A stretch of DNA of 64,000 bases from Dryocosmus kuriphilus. Lineage: Eukaryota > Arthropoda > Insecta > Hymenoptera > Cynipidae. The position numbers were made by a program, and so were the translations under genes. Positions 1 to 14,002 of the stretch are shown in pieces; position 1 is the first letter of the stretch; each line of letters begins with the position of its first letter. Location: assembly GCA_038277395.1 (NCBI GenBank), contig CM076196.1:91884236-91948235 (forward strand). Direction: 5' to 3'. The notes below the pieces were generated by a model. It saw only the letters and a program-made list of their open reading frames with translations. It did not search any database and was not told the origin of the DNA.

Positions 1-1437
1 GTGTAAGGTAAGGGCCCCAATTTTTTATCAGTTCTGACGGTAGGTCGTCAATGCCCGCGGGTTTATTATTTTTCAACATCTTTATGGCCATTTCTATTTC
101 CCTATCAGTAGGCTCATCAATTAGTAGATCAGCAGCGTGTATTTCACCGATATTAGCCTCAACGGTGGCGTCGCGTACGTTCAATAGCTACTAGATCAGC
201 TACTAGATTGTCATGTTCGTCTCTCATTACTCCCGTTATACTTTGAAAGCCTTTCCATATAAGACTGATTCCCCTGTACATCTCACGCGGGTTACTTTGT
301 TCATTATGCGTTTCTATTGCTGGTATTTTATTCTTTTCCCACTCCCTTTTCTCGGATCTGTAAAACCTATTTGTACCTTTACTAATCTCGAGATCCTTCT
401 TATGTGTCTGATCGTACTTATTTTGTAAACTAATTTGTTTGGCCTTTGTTCGCTTTTTAAACCATAACTTGCACTCTTCGTCGAACCACGGTTTTCTCTT
501 GGTTACTTTCTTTAAACTTGTAGTACTTCTCGCGGCTGTCTTTATAGCCTTTTTCATATTGCCCCACAGGTTTTCCGGGTCCTCCTTACAATTATCGTTA
601 TCGTCTCTCCATTTTCGAAGAGCAATGAAGCTATTACAAATCTTTACTCGATAATTCACTGTTTCTGTTGGTATCTTAAACTTATCTGTATTGAAATGGA
701 ATGCTGGCTCTGGACGGCTAGTTTTCTTACTTAACGCTAGTCTAGATCTTAGTTTCATTATTACGAGAAAGTGGTCTGAACTTAAATCTGCTTCACTGAA
801 CGATCTTACATCGAGAATGTTTATATGACGTCTTCCGTCAATTAAAACATGATCAATCTGATTGTGAGCGAAACCATCTGGTGATGTCCAGGTGGCCTTA
901 TGTAATTTTTATGCTTGAAATATGTGCTTTTGACAACGACTTTCTTTGAAGCTGCAAATTTTATTACTCTAGATCCATTATCATTACTGACGTCATGCAA
1001 GCTTTCTGACCCTATTGTCGGCTTATATATCGGTTCTTTTCCAATTTTCGCGTTGAAATCTCCCAATAAAATTTTTGCGTCAAACTTTGAGAACTTGGAA
1101 AAAACTTGTTCGACTGTTTCTCAAAAAAGATCCTTAGTATCTTCGTCCTTGTCCTCGGTAGGGCAGTGCATGATGATTAGCATCTGTTTGCAAAAATTAC
1201 CCTTTAGTACAATATATGATAATCAGTCGTTAATGAATTGCATATCGAATAGTTATCCTTATAAATTGATGCGCACTCGCCCGGCCAGCAAGTGCCTTGA
1301 AGTGCTATTGTATCAATATCGTATCTCTTTGCTATCTCAATGAGTTCACTAAATCAGTCAGTATTTAGAATACGTGCGTTCAGAGTTCCCGCCGTAAGAT
1401 ATTTTATTGTAGATGTTTGTTTTTGGAAGTTAGCCAT
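1..1437 (-). pseudogene. Non-LTR retrotransposon (RTE-like), 5' part with endonuclease domain, broken
   Basis: The - strand reads as the apurinic-type endonuclease (EEP) domain of an RTE-like non-LTR retrotransposon. Such endonucleases nick target DNA to prime reverse transcription. Visible motifs are GDFNAKIG (about 1045-1066), NQIDHVLID (about 840-866) and SSDHFLV (about 755-780). They are followed by a basic linker (159-758) ending near a WFDEEC motif typical of the segment before the reverse transcriptase. A likely start codon is at 1437, and the first 350 bases contain an in-frame stop and at least one frame change. The reverse transcriptase would lie left of the window. The insertion is degenerate and probably inactive. 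The family assignment rests on motif recognition only. Confidence 0.7.
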
Positions 1438-2689
1438 GATAGTTTAAAAAAAATCCGCACATTAGGGATCCTGTTCCGATCGCAGGTGAATCAAGCGTTC
1501 CACGAGTGATAACCCCCATAAATCCCTAGGTCTAAGTATGGGAGCTTTCCAACTTTGACAAGGAACGTGTCAACTTGTCGTCAGACACATTACGGTTTCT
1601 GCCTTGTATCTCAACGTCCCCCTGCAAGGCAGTGCGCCACACATCAATATCAGGTTGACCCTACAGGCGAATCAGTCCACACATCCCTTGCGGGCAGTGT
1701 CATCGCTGTGGTGTTCAATGGGGCAGCAGGATTTCCCCTTACAGGATTATGAGTTTTGGTTCGGATAGTGTTCCTATGTGTATACACGCTGCGCCTCGGC
1801 TTGATGTGTGCCTATTTTACACCAGTGTGGGCTCACCGCATCCACGACTAGTTCCAATCGGCTGTCCTGAAAGTTTAAACGAAATAAATGCAACAGGGGT
1901 TACCAAAAAACTGCAGTTACTATGAGATTTAGTTAGCTAATTTAAGTTTCTTTTAACCTAAGTATGAAAAAGAACTTTCCTTCGGACTCCTTGTTCATGA
2001 GAAAGCAATTCATTCGACAATTAAGGACGACGAGATATCTAAGCACACTACATTTCAGTCTTAACTTTTCTAGGGCTCGAAATGCGCAAATATGAATTTT
2101 GTTTAGCTAAGAACCCTGGAATAGCGGAACTGGCGTTATCTTTGGAAATGGGGTAATTTATTTATAGAAACGGTAAAAGTTAAATAAGTTAATCCCCTTT
2201 TCAAGAAAAATAACTAGAAGTAGCACCCGTCTTTCTATCCCAGCCTTTCTTCTAAGCACAAAAAAAAGCATGTTTGCGTATTTTAAGCCCTAGAAATGTT
2301 AAAAGTGAAATAAGGTGTATTTAGATATTACATCGCCCTTAAAAAGAGAGGCCTAATATTAAAAAACAGATAAATGTTCAAAAAATCGTTTTATAAACAC
2401 ATGATTCATCACTCATATCATGTTCTATGCTAATTTAGTCAACTTCGTTAACGATTAAGAGCATATTCTGGTCTTCGTGAATGTTTTTTCATTGTATGAA
2501 GTAAAATTTCTTGTACTTAATTTAACAAGCAGTATTTATTAAAATTTTTGTGTAATCACTCGCTAAATATTCAATCTAAATAGTGTAATTTAAAGTACCC
2601 ACACTTTTAAATGCACATGTGCAGTATTTATGGACTTTAGCCATTTGCATTACGCCTGCAACTTTACACTAAAATGGTGATATCTTTTC
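1438..2689. other. Intronic or repeat-derived sequence, no gene seen
   Basis: The first 350 bases are GC-richer than their surroundings and may be the 5' untranslated part of the adjacent non-LTR element. The rest is AT-rich with short poly-A runs. No coding signal or clear repeat was recognised. Confidence 0.4.
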
Positions 2690-3120
2690 TCATCTTTGGG
2701 CTCCTTGAAAATATCGCCTGTGGTTTTTTGGCTGCAACCCTTAACGTCAAAAACCACCCTGTCTCAATAGCACAGATGTGACTTTGCCAAAAAATAATCC
2801 TTTTCGGAATTTTTCAATGTCAAAGGAGTTTCTTATTTTTGGTCTCCTGGGAAATACCAAATGTGATTTTTGGGCTCCATTCCTTAAGAAAAAAGCCACT
2901 CCGTCTTTATAACGCATGTATGGCCGAAAAAATAATTCTTTTCGGAATTTTTCATTGAGAATAAAGTATCTTATTTTTGGGCTCCTCGAAAGTACCAACT
3001 CTGTTTTTTCGGCTCCAACTCCTATCGTGAAAGGACACCCAGTTTCTACAAACTATATATACTCTGAAAACTATGAGTTTTGGGCTCCAACCTTTAACGC
3101 AAAAAACTACCCCAACCCTG
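2690..3120. repeat. Satellite-like tandem repeat, block 1 (about 142 bp unit)
   Basis: About three diverged copies of a roughly 142-bp unit. Each has the phrases gggctcc, cttaacg, ccaccc..tctctacagc and aaaaaataat..tttttc in the same order. Short open frames in either direction here are by-products of the repeat. Confidence 0.75.
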
Positions 3121-3939
3121 CTATACATAGGAGAAAGTGTACTGAACTGGATAAGAGAAGCTTGGACTTCATAATACTTAAAAATTTTAAGCAAAAAAGG
3201 AGAGTACTGCGTACCAAAATGAAGATAAAACATTCTTTTAAACAATATAGGCATCGTAATATAGATGGAATCAGATGAGGATCTTCGACCACGATCTGGA
3301 TAATCGTGTTTTACAGCAGTCACAGTGATAATTGATAGATATTTCTCTTGGTATCACAAAATAACAATTCAGCACTATTACCTTGTAATTTTTTTCTATT
3401 AATATAAACAATAATTTAAATTATTTTATCAAAAATACGTTGGCTGCATCTTCTGCCGTATTTAACATTATTATTAGGCAGGCAAGGTACACGTTTTTAT
3501 ACTTTCATTTGTTTCTGACCTTTTAGTTCCTATCACTCAGTCGTACCAACATAAAAAAATCACTTCAGCATACAAATTTAACCTCTAACGAATTATCCAG
3601 ATAGGGACACATGAATAGGAACATATTAATTACGATGTTTCTAAAAATTAGAAGAGTCCTTCTGTGGAAATTTTTAAAGTAATGTGTCTTGTGAATACAT
3701 GAAACAACAAAAAAACAATTCAAAAAAATTTGATCATAGTAAAGATTGAAAAATTACCAGAGGAAAAAAGTTACTTTGCCATGCAGAAAACACATTTTTG
3801 AAATCTTTTAATTTAATAACGACAAGTAAATGGTAACACATTCTGGTAAAATTTCTTTTTGATAATATTACTCACAAAAAATACTAAGCTTCTTTTAATT
3901 CAAATATGATGTTATTTTTACGCATTATTTAGTTGAGGA
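3121..3939. other. AT-rich spacer between satellite blocks
   Basis: No satellite unit, coding region or other repeat was recognised. It separates two blocks of the same satellite. Confidence 0.4.
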
Positions 3940-6075
3940 ACCTATCTCGCTATATGAATTTACCAAAAAATAATAATCTTCAGAATTTCTCAATGTCAAC
4001 AGATTCTGTTATTTTTGGGTACCTCGAAAATATTAATGCGAATTTTTGGGCTCCATCCCTTAACGCAGAAAGTCACCTTGTCTCTACAGCACAGATATGA
4101 ATTTGCCAAAAAATAATCTTTTTCAGATTTTTTAAATGTGAATAGAGTCCTTATTTTTGGGCTTTTCGAAAATAACAACCCTGTTTTCCCGGCTCCTACC
4201 CCAAACGTTAAAAGCCACCTCATCTCTACAGCAAACATATGACTTTGACCAAACATAATCTTTTTTAGAATTTTTCAATGTCAATAGAGTCCCATTTTTG
4301 TGTGTTCCTCAAAAATAACAAACCTGATTTTTTAACCCGATCCCTTAATGCGAAAAAAATCACCCCATCACTACAGCGCAAATATGACCTTGACCAAAAA
4401 TAATATTTTTCAGAATTTTTCAATTTCATTAGTCTTTTATTTTGGGCCACCTCGAAAATACAAACGCTGATTTTGGGGCTTCATCTCTTGACGACAAAAA
4501 CCACCCCGTCTCTACAGCGCAGATATGACTTTGACAAAGAATAATCTTTTTCCGAATTTTTCAATGTCAGTAGAGTTTCCTACTTTTGGGCTCCTCGAAA
4601 AAACAATTTTTGATTTTGGTTCTCCAACCCTTAATGCGAAAAAACCACCCCACTTCTACCACACTGTAATGACTTTGACAAAAAGTAATCCTTTTCAGAA
4701 TTTACGATGATAGTAGAGGGATGGGGGGGCTTTATGGGCTCCATCAAAATACTAACGGTGATTTTTGGGCTACAAGCCTTAACGCAAAAGCCACCCCGTC
4801 TCTATAGCACATGTATGACTCTGATAAAGAACAATCTTCTTTAGGATTTTTAAATGCCATGAGAGCCTCTTTTTTGGTCGGCTCGAAAATACCAACTCTT
4901 CGGATCCAATCCTTAACTTCAAAGATCATTCCGTCTCTTTAGCATAGCTATGACTTTGACAAAAAATAATCTTTTTTTAAAAATTTACGATGCTAATAAG
5001 GTCTCTTATTTATGGGCGCCTCAAAAATACTAACGCTGATTTTTTCCCTCCATCCCTTAATGCTCAAAACCACCCCATCTCTACAGCACAGATAAGAATT
5101 TCCCAAAAAATATCGTTCTTCAGAATTTTTCAATGCCAATAGTCTCTCTTACTTTTGGGCTCCTCGAAACTAGAAACTATGATTTTTGGTCTTAAACCCT
5201 TAACGCAAAAAACCACACCGTCTCTACAGCAAGGATATGACTTTGACAAAAAATAATTTTTTTTAGCACTTGCGATGCAAATAGAGACCCTTATTTATAG
5301 GTGACTCAAAAATACTAACGCTGATGTTTGCGCTTCACTCCTTAACCCAGAAAAAAACCCCACATCTACTACACAGATATGACTGACAAAAAATTATCTT
5401 TTTCAGAATTTTTGAATGTCAATAGAATCTTTATTTTTCGGCTTCTCGGACATACCAACTCTGCTTTTTCAGCTCCTACTCCTAACGTCAAGAACCACCC
5501 CGTCTCTACAGCACGGATATGACTTTGCCAAAAAATAATGTTTCTCAGAATTTTTCAATGTCAATAGAGTTTCTTATTCCTGGATTCCTCGAAAATACGA
5601 AACCTTGATTTTATGGCTACAACCCTTAAAGCAAGATAACCTCCCCACCTTTACCAGACTGATTTGACTTTGACAAAAAATAATTTTTTTCGGAAATTAC
5701 GATCAATAGAGTTTCGTCTTTATGAGTTCCACGGAAGTACCAACTGTAATTTTTCAACTCCAATCATTAAAAAAAAAGCCACTCCAACTCTACTACACAG
5801 ATATGACTTTCCCAAAAAATTATTTTCTGCAGCATTTTTCAATTTCAATAGAGTCTCTTATTTTTGCGCACTTCGAAAAAATGCTAACGCTGGTTTTAGG
5901 ACTTCATCTTTTAACGCAAAAGGCCACCCCGTCTCTACAGCACGTATATGACTTTGAACAAAAATAACCTTTTTCTTAATTTTCCAATCTCAATAGAGGC
6001 ACCTATTATTGGGCTCCTTGAAAATGACAACTCCGAATCTTCATCTACAGCCCTTAACATCAAAAACCACCATTT
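3940..6075. repeat. Satellite-like tandem repeat, block 2 (about 142 bp unit, about 15 copies)
   Basis: The landmark CACCCCGTCTCTACAG and close variants recurs near 4073, 4211, 4362, 4503, 4652, 4790, 5070, 5212, 5497 and 5923, with spacings at or near multiples of 142. Copies differ by many substitutions and small indels, so the array is old. Alternative lengths of adjacent copies (about 138-150) suggest unequal exchange followed by drift. Confidence 0.85.
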
Positions 6076-8456
6076 TTAGCCCTATCACGACTATAATTAT
6101 TTTACTCATCTTTAATATTTGTATCTGCTTTACTATCATCTTCATCTAGAATGCTTAATTCTTAACTTCCAATTTTTTATTTTGCTAATTCTAATTCCAT
6201 GAATCCATTACAATATATAATAATAAAACAATCACAAAGCAAGTGTTCAAAGATGTTATTTTAATTCCGTATATTGGCCATTGGTCTTTTTCCATAAAAA
6301 GAATTTTGATGATTTCAGCATTACATCTTTATTTAGACGTGGACCAAAATCTGAAATATCTATAAAATTGGGAAAAGATTCTTTGGAAAAATTACAATTC
6401 TCTAATTTATTTTATAAAATTTTATTTAAAAATTGTAATAAGTATTATATAGTTCAAACTGGAAGATTATTAGATACGAGAAAAAACGACTATTTTAGAA
6501 ATGTATATTTATAACCTAAACATCACAGTGAAATAATAAAACACAGACTTACTCGTAATTTAATCCATTAATTTCATCGGGACAATATACAAATTTGACA
6601 CAGAGAACGAAATAGGTTCAAAAGACTAGCGGCTAAAATGGTTTTCATTAAAAAAGAAAATAAAAACGCTACCAATGTTATTGCAGATCTTAATAACTAC
6701 AGTTAAATATATAATGTTTTATTAAATTCCTTTCTATAAATCTGTTTTCCGTGTCATGATTCTACATCTTTAATACACCTTTATTAATATTATAAATGTT
6801 TGAAAAAATTTATAATAGATTATAATACTACACATAAAATGTTATCACTATCTACGATACTGAATCACTCAGTCATGTAGAATCTTGTCACTTCTTGGGT
6901 TTTTTTTTTAAGACTTTCCAAAATGGAACGGAACCATGTTTTCCGCTCCATATATATGTTTTGTCCTTCGTCAATGAACTTTTTAAGAAACAAAAATGAA
7001 TTTTCTTTTTAAGACCCTATAAAAGATGGGTCACATGATCAAGCCAATCCTGAGATCAATATTTTTTGACTCACATTTAAAAATAAAACTTAAAATAATG
7101 CGGCAAAATTTGGGAAAATATTAGTAAATGTAAAAGAACAATGTGTGGCAAAAGAGTGAATTCGGGGGACAATAAAAGTTTATTATAAAAGTAATAAATA
7201 GCAGAGGATGCACTTGGCACTTGGTACACATTCCTACTCTGTCGGTGAAGAAGCATCATCGCGGTTGGTAACATTGAAACGGTTGTAAAGTCCCCTTTAT
7301 AATATTCCACAATAAGATAAGACAGAGAGGCGATTAACTAAAGACGCAGGCGATAAATACGGACAATACACTAAACTAAATACCACCGCGATAAGAATAT
7401 CTATATAGGTTACGAGGCCAAGAAGAAAAATCGATAGCAGCGTGCGCAACCCAGGACCCGAAAGAAGGGAGAATCGCGGGACTAAGCCGAGCCGAATTCC
7501 CTGAATCGCGAAATCAGATCACTCGCTATCGAACCTGGCAACCATCCGGTTGGCCTGACACTTCCGCTCCTACGACTGGGAAAGCATCCGCTCAGCGTCT
7601 CGAACACTAACAGGACAACGAACTCATGAGCGAATTAGAACATCCAGAAGTTAAGTAAGAATTCCATAGAAATTAACTAAAACAACCTCTCACATATTGG
7701 TGAACTGACATGCACAAGTTTTGGTGGCAATTCCCCCTTGGACTTGCTGATTTTCACTCGAAATTATGCGAGAGTGAAGCTCTCATTCAACCAGGCCTCT
7801 TCTTGGAGATCGAGAACGAGCCTCTCTTCTAAACAGAAATTGCGAGTGGAGATTGGCAACCTCTAGGGAGGATTAGGAAAATTTTCTTGATCTAATATAA
7901 AATGTTAACCACCGTGAACGAGCTGAGCTTTCAACCAGGCTCACATCCTGGAGATCACATAGCTGAGGCTTAAAGGTGTCTGAATTTTGTCATATATTAG
8001 ATCGAGATAGATTCCGTGACGAGAACTCACCTTTGCAAAAACTAAGGTGCAATCCAAGCCCAACATGGGTTTGCAGAAGTGAACTTTCGTCTCACCAAAT
8101 CGAAACTTGTAAAATAAAATCAGTAAAAGCTAAGCCAGACAAGCAGTATTCCTTGAGTCATAAAAGATTGTGGTTAGGAAACCTAATTGGAACTTTCTAC
8201 CAGGCATAGCACCTAGCGTGGGCAAAGCGAAAGTTGGGTTTGAGTGAGTACAGAATGGGTTGTTTATTTGTGTAAATTATTAAAAAATACTCTGGATGTC
8301 TCCACAAGAGGAGAAAAATTAAACAGCGTTCCAGATCTCGCTTGAAGTAGCATATTGACGTACAATTAATTGAAGGAAATAGCACGGGCCGATTTAATTT
8401 GTGCGTGACTCATTTTGTGCTTTTGGGTTTCCACAATCTCGTCAATGTAGTGATAA
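6076..8456. other. Intronic sequence, possible decayed LTR-element leader
   Basis: AT-rich to 7300. From about 7400 to 7700 composition shifts to GC-richer sequence, followed by TTTTGGTGGCAATTCC near 7720, which is reminiscent of a retrotransposon leader. No matching second LTR was found. No host exon was recognised. Confidence 0.3.
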
Positions 8457-8768
8457 ATGAATGTCGTTGATGCAAGTATGAGTCATTCCCACCTAAATCT
8501 CATAGAGGCGCCTGCCCTCGTTGATCCCAGATCTAGGGAAAGTTTTATATCCAGAGACTTCCTCATTAAGCATTATTTTTCCTTCAAGAACTTACATGCA
8601 AAGAAAAGTATCCTTACACACACTATTCCTGGAGCCGAACCCGTCCTCATTCCTAGGGTTTCCATGCCAATGAAATTCCATGAAAAAATAGTAAAGCATA
8701 ACTTTAACGTTCTGCCAACAATGGATCCACCCTCTCTTATTGGGCTCGATCTGTTGGACAGAATCTAT
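8457..8768 (+). pseudogene. Possible retropepsin-like fragment of an LTR retrotransposon
   Basis: A 104-residue open frame has the layout of a retrotransposon aspartic protease. It has an ALVDPRS segment where DTGS or DSGS is expected, then FIS, and a terminal LIGLDLLDRIY resembling the usual LGLDFL flap-end motif. The catalytic Asp is present but the following Thr-Gly is replaced by Pro-Arg, so an active enzyme is unlikely. The reading is open but short, and sequence after 8771 quickly hits stops. It may belong to the same decayed element as the leader-like sequence near 7700. The call is tentative. Confidence 0.35.
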
Positions 8769-8771
8769 TAA

Positions 8772-11700
8772 ATGCAAATTCAGTAACTTCTCAAAATTCA
8801 TCACTAATCTTGAGAGCGCTGAAGGTGCAATAAGTAAAATACAAACCCAAAAGTGAGGTTTGCATGAAATAACCATCCACCTTACTCCTATTTGAGAATT
8901 CTCTGGATCTGCGATCGGGACGGCTGGCGCAACGCGTCAAAAAGATAATATATAAAAAGTAATAATGTTACAACTTGTTATTGATTTTTTGTAAGACTGC
9001 GAAAGTTCTTCACATGCTCCGATAGGCGGCTGGGCTTCAGTTACAACCTCAAAAATTTGTTTCTTGCATTAAAAGTGCAAATATTATTGTTTGCATTTCT
9101 TACGTACAAAGTTCCTGACCAATGTTTGTGTTTTTTCTTTCCAAGTTTCATGGATGCTATCCTCAAGTGCTCCAATTCCAAAATTGAAAATCGCCTGTAG
9201 TATATTTCTGTGTGTTTGTTGTTGCATACCTCACCGTACCCCTTGAATCAGACACCCCCTCCCCCTATCCTACTTCTTTATTTCTGATTCCTACAAATTA
9301 TAATATTCTGTTTTCTGTTTCTTCTAAAATTTCGCTTTCATTTTCTCTACTTTCCCTCTTCTCATTTTGATAATTCGGCCTCCCCGCTCGGGCATTTTCT
9401 GCAACTATTTACGGACTTCTCTAATTTCACTTTCTTTTTCTACATTTTGATTTGAAATGTTAGTCATTTCTTTACATCTAACCCTTCCTGATCTAAAGTT
9501 CATTTAAAATTTACTTTCCACGGCCTAGGTCACGGGTTTATAAATTGTATAGGTATTTGAAAACCATCACGTTCATCTGTGTGAGCGTTTCGCTAACGCG
9601 GGAGAAAAACGATTTCTCGCTTGACTCTAAAAGGGGGCAGAGCAACTCGGGTGGTGCGACTCATCTGACCGAGCGTCTGTCAAAATTCGCTCGTTACTTT
9701 TCATGAATGGATGCCAAACCTTTCAACTTTAGCACTTAAACATTCAAACTTTGCTTTGTTTTATATTTAACCTTCTATTTTCTAACCATCTTTCTTTACT
9801 TCTAATTCTATTTCTCTACCAGTTTAATCTTTACTCTTTCTTTCAAGATATATAATGGTCCGATTTTTTACCCTTTTAAACCCCTAACTTGTATCATTGT
9901 CTTTAAAATGTATGCAAGGCGTTTTTTATCAGGGTCGGTTGTTACATTTTATTGTCAATGGAAAACTTATTCTACTATTAAGATTGCCAACGTTCTAACA
10001 GTAATAATAATATATCCTACCCGAAAAGCTACAATTCTTAATTTTAAATAAGATTCAATATAGGATTCAACTTCGTATTGGTACACACGTCATCAAATTA
10101 AAATTTCAATTTTTCTTTACTTATCTCTCTCGGTTTTGGAGGAAATTTTCGGACTTCAAGGATTATGGGCTTTTAAGTTGAGCGACAAGTTTGTGATAGG
10201 ATTAGCAATGTAAGGGAAAGGTTCGGGACTTGGAAAGTCGAGATAGTTGGTGATATCAGAGATAAATGCTGGTATCAAATAAAAGGTGGTTTATTCGTAA
10301 ACTTAAACAGACGCCCCATGAGCCAGCAACTCGAGGCCCGAGCCAGGCGGCAAAGGCAAGTCCGGGCAGGCGCTGAAGACTGCACCCGGGCGATGAAGCC
10401 AAGGCGCTTTCTGAGGTTCTAAGTTGTCGACCTGGGAAGGCGGCAGGTGTGGATCCTGAGGATGGAGAAGTGACGTGTAGCACTAAGGTGAGACACTTAG
10501 GCGACACTAAACTGATATGATTAGGCAGGGTAGCCATGAGAGAATGACTCGGGTCTGATGTACAGGCGACCAAGGAGCGTCCAGTTCCCACTCCCCGCCC
10601 GATTCTGCATTGTCGTTGGCGATTAGGCTTGAATGGGAGATTTTATAATTTTGTTGTAAAGTAAAAGTCACAAATTTTTGCAACTTGAATATACTAGATT
10701 TATTTAAATAAATATGGTCTTCATGATACGATGTGACATTCTAACTAGCCTGATTTAGTTTTTGTCATGGATTTAAGGATAGACACCTGTTTTATACGAG
10801 TTGCAAAATATTCTAGTATATACTAAAGAAGTATACTCGGTTAAACTTTCCATTGTTTCGAAACTTATTTATTTATGTACACCAATAAAAGTTGATTTCA
10901 AATTATTCCGTTTGTTTTCACATATTAAACTGAAAAACTTAACTTTGTGAAATTAGTTTCATTAAAAAAAAGTAAGCTGAAAACAGTAGAAAGTGTAATC
11001 AAATGAACTTTCCTACCATTTAAGTCTTTAAACGGTGAAACGCAGAAACTGTTCGAAAATATTGTTTAAGCATTTGACCATTCAAACGCAGAGCACTATG
11101 AAATAGTACCTTGTGTAACGAGTGCTGAAAACCAGGACGAGTTTCATACACTATTCCTTAACAGAAATGGGTAGAAAGACGATTTGGGAGACTGAGGGAA
11201 ATAAATGATCATGCAGAATGAATATAATTTCATAAAAACTAATGTAAATAAAAACCTGGGGTCCATGCGTGAAACCTAGGTGGGGTCCTGGGGCGAAGCC
11301 CCGTTGGTATCTAAGGGCGAAGCCCATCGTAAGAAGGAAAAATATTTTTCGAAGATTTATTCTGATAAATATGTAGATTACAACAACTTGAACAACTCAC
11401 TCTTTATATCACAGCGACAGATAGGAAAATGGCTGACTTCTCGTAGTCCTGTACTCAATACTCATGTGTACTAGTGTGACCAGCTGAGAGCGGATTATCT
11501 GTGCACCGCACCGGTTTGCTAGAAGTGCGCATGGTCAAGAGTGCAAATCACTTTTTATTGATCAAAATGTGCTCAAAATGCATCAGAAATGTTTTATGTA
11601 ATTATATGAACATATTCATGCAACGATCATTGAAAAAAATACCAAATATATGACGTAATGTGCCTAAATTAGTTAAGGTTAGATTAAAGATTTTTAAAAA

Positions 11701-12892
11701 CATTCTCAAAATCACTTGGAAAATACTTTCATATAACTTATATAACAAATTTATAAATTTTTATTATAGACAAAAATACCAATGTATTTTAATTCTATAA
11801 AAGTAGATTGGATTTTTATGTATTTATAGCTTTTTTTAATGCCAACCCTTCTTAATCTAGTTCAATCACGCCACGATGGCTTTTTCCTATGATATTGTAA
11901 ACGATGTGTGGTTGAAGTTTCTTCAAATATCACACGGCACAAATTTTCTAAAAAGTCATCTCTAAAAAGCTCCTTCGAAAATTTTGAGTGGACGAAGCGG
12001 AACAAAGTTAGTTACTGTATGGAGTGAGAATCAGCAATAAACAAATACAGATTGACTAAATTAAGGAAAACTGTTGGTGTAGTTCAAAAATAATCCTAAT
12101 ATTGTATTGAATATTCATTGAAAATAAACGTACAATTACTAGAATGAAATACGAAAAACTCTAGTTGCATCTGGTTTCAACGGAAATTTGCCCTTGTAGG
12201 GCAGGTCTGTTTTAGACTATGTGTAAAGAAAGAAAGGGGAATGGCAAAATTAGCGAATTTAGAAGGCCTCATATTTACTATTTAAAAATGAAATTACATT
12301 CGTCGTTTATATTTTTTGTTTAAAAATGTAAAACTGGGTTAAAAGAAGACATTTAGTGCGTTCGAACTATGTTTATTTTGTTTATTGATTATTTCTAGCA
12401 TGTTTTTTACTTTTTTTGTAGATAATAATCTTTATACGCAATAGATGTAATTATGTATGCAACAAAGACCAAACCGCCTCATATAGTTAACTTTTCTTAG
12501 CTTTTTATCGAAACTGTAGAAACTTGTAGACAAGCTTAATTTCGGTCAACCAAATGTTAAAAAGAATAATTTTCGAACGAATGTTACAAGTTTATTGAAA
12601 TACAATTCACTTAGTAGTATATAGTTCGGCGAAACTTTTATACAACCTCGTCAGTAACAAATCGATTAAAAACTGAGGCGATATATTTGGTATTGGTCCA
12701 AAAAATTCCATAAATTAGAGCAATAATCTAAGTAGATGGAATTAACATATTCGAATTCTACAATGAGAGAACTGGATAACATTTTCTTTTTAAGTTTGAA
12801 GAACACGCGTGCTAGGTAATATTCGATAACATGTTGAATAACAGAATTGTCTACAATAAAAACCTAATATTTAGTTCTTTACATATTTACAG
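8772..12892. other. Cav3 intron, no gene recognised
   Basis: Long AT-rich intron. Around 9240-9400 it is pyrimidine-rich. At 10310-10600 there is a GC-rich island of unknown origin. At 11280-11330 two short GC hairpins of the form GGGGCGAAGCCCC occur. Nothing else was recognised. Confidence 0.4.
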
Positions 12893-13230
12893 TGCAATTG
12901 GATAGAAGATTTTTCATTTAACAATTCTGCAAAAACTTATGAAACAATGGAAATTAAGAGGAAAATAGATCTCAACGAGGATGTGCCAAAAAGCTCCGCA
13001 GAAACTATAAATAATCAGTTGAAGAATCTGGAATCATTTTCAAGGTTAAAATATTCTATAACAAGCAGCAGTGAAAGTCATCCGCAATGCGAGAAAGAAT
13101 TTGCTGCAACAGTGAACAAATGTAATTTAGGCGTGAGACGACTAAGAACACTATTTGAGATTCTCGAATCAAAGGGTTGCTTAAAAGGCCGAGAAGATTT
13201 CTCATTGTACTTGTTTTCGTCAGATCACAG
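12893..13230 (+). CDS. Cav3 T-type calcium channel alpha-1, exon: II-III linker
   Basis: Exon of a voltage-gated T-type calcium channel, the pore subunit for low-voltage-activated Ca2+ entry at the plasma membrane. The acceptor is tatttacag (AG at 12891-12892) and the donor is cacag/gtaata at 13231. The open frame has no stop from 12893, so the methionine at 12947 is internal. The encoded 112 residues are hydrophilic linker ending in GREDFSLYLFSSDH, the conserved lead-in to domain III of Cav3. The exon ends in phase 2. Its last two bases join the first base of the exon at 14003 to make an Arg codon, which continues directly into IIIS1. The upstream linker sequence is not well conserved in the family, so the exact 5' boundary is less certain than the 3' one. 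Confidence 0.85.
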
Positions 13231-14002
13231 GTAATAATAATTTGCAGCTAGGGAAAGCGGTACAAGTAGAACAAAAACAGTTTCAAGCTCATAATATTGA
13301 TAAATTTGAAGAAAGGGGGATGGTATTTGTAACGAATTAAAGCTGGGATATGTAGTTTATCGATATTAATTTCACTACATCGATTATCATATTAGCCATT
13401 TATCCTATATACTTTAGACTTTTTTAATGTCTCGCACATTTCTTCCGCTCGTACTGACATGGTACGTTCCGACTAATCGTATTTTATACTTTACAGAGCA
13501 TGTTGAACCATATTCTGCATAAATCTATAGGGAATTTTTTCATTCATACAATTATAATTTTTTAATACATGTGTACATCATTTTATTTTAAGACCTATGA
13601 GCGTTTTGCGTGAGATAAGGTTATAATTGAACATTTTCGGTTTTTCTTCGGGGGTTATACGGCACTCGAAAACTTAAAATGCTTTTTTCTTGAGAAGCTT
13701 TTTTTCAATGTTCTAACTTCAAAAGACCCCAGTGCCTAGTTTTTCGACCTAGTGGGCAGTTTTTAATTACAGCACAAAATTTTCAAGCTATTCTTCTGAA
13801 ACAAGAATTCAAGATATGATAACTCGGTACTAGGAGTCCAAGCAGTTAATTCACCGTAATCATATTTTTTTCTAATATTCCCCAACGTGCTAAATGTTAG
13901 ACAATTTATAAACAAAATTTGTAATCACTCAATAAATCTCCTCGAGGTGATTGCGGTAACCTGGAAGAAATTCACCTGAGATAATACTCTCATTTTTCGC
14001 AG

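Noticed and set aside
7400..7760. Possible 5' LTR end and primer-binding site
   Set aside because: No partner LTR and no convincing tRNA-complementary stretch could be shown.
10256..10591. GC-rich 111-codon open frame
   Set aside because: No motif, no splice or promoter context, and low-complexity composition. Possibly a repeat fragment.
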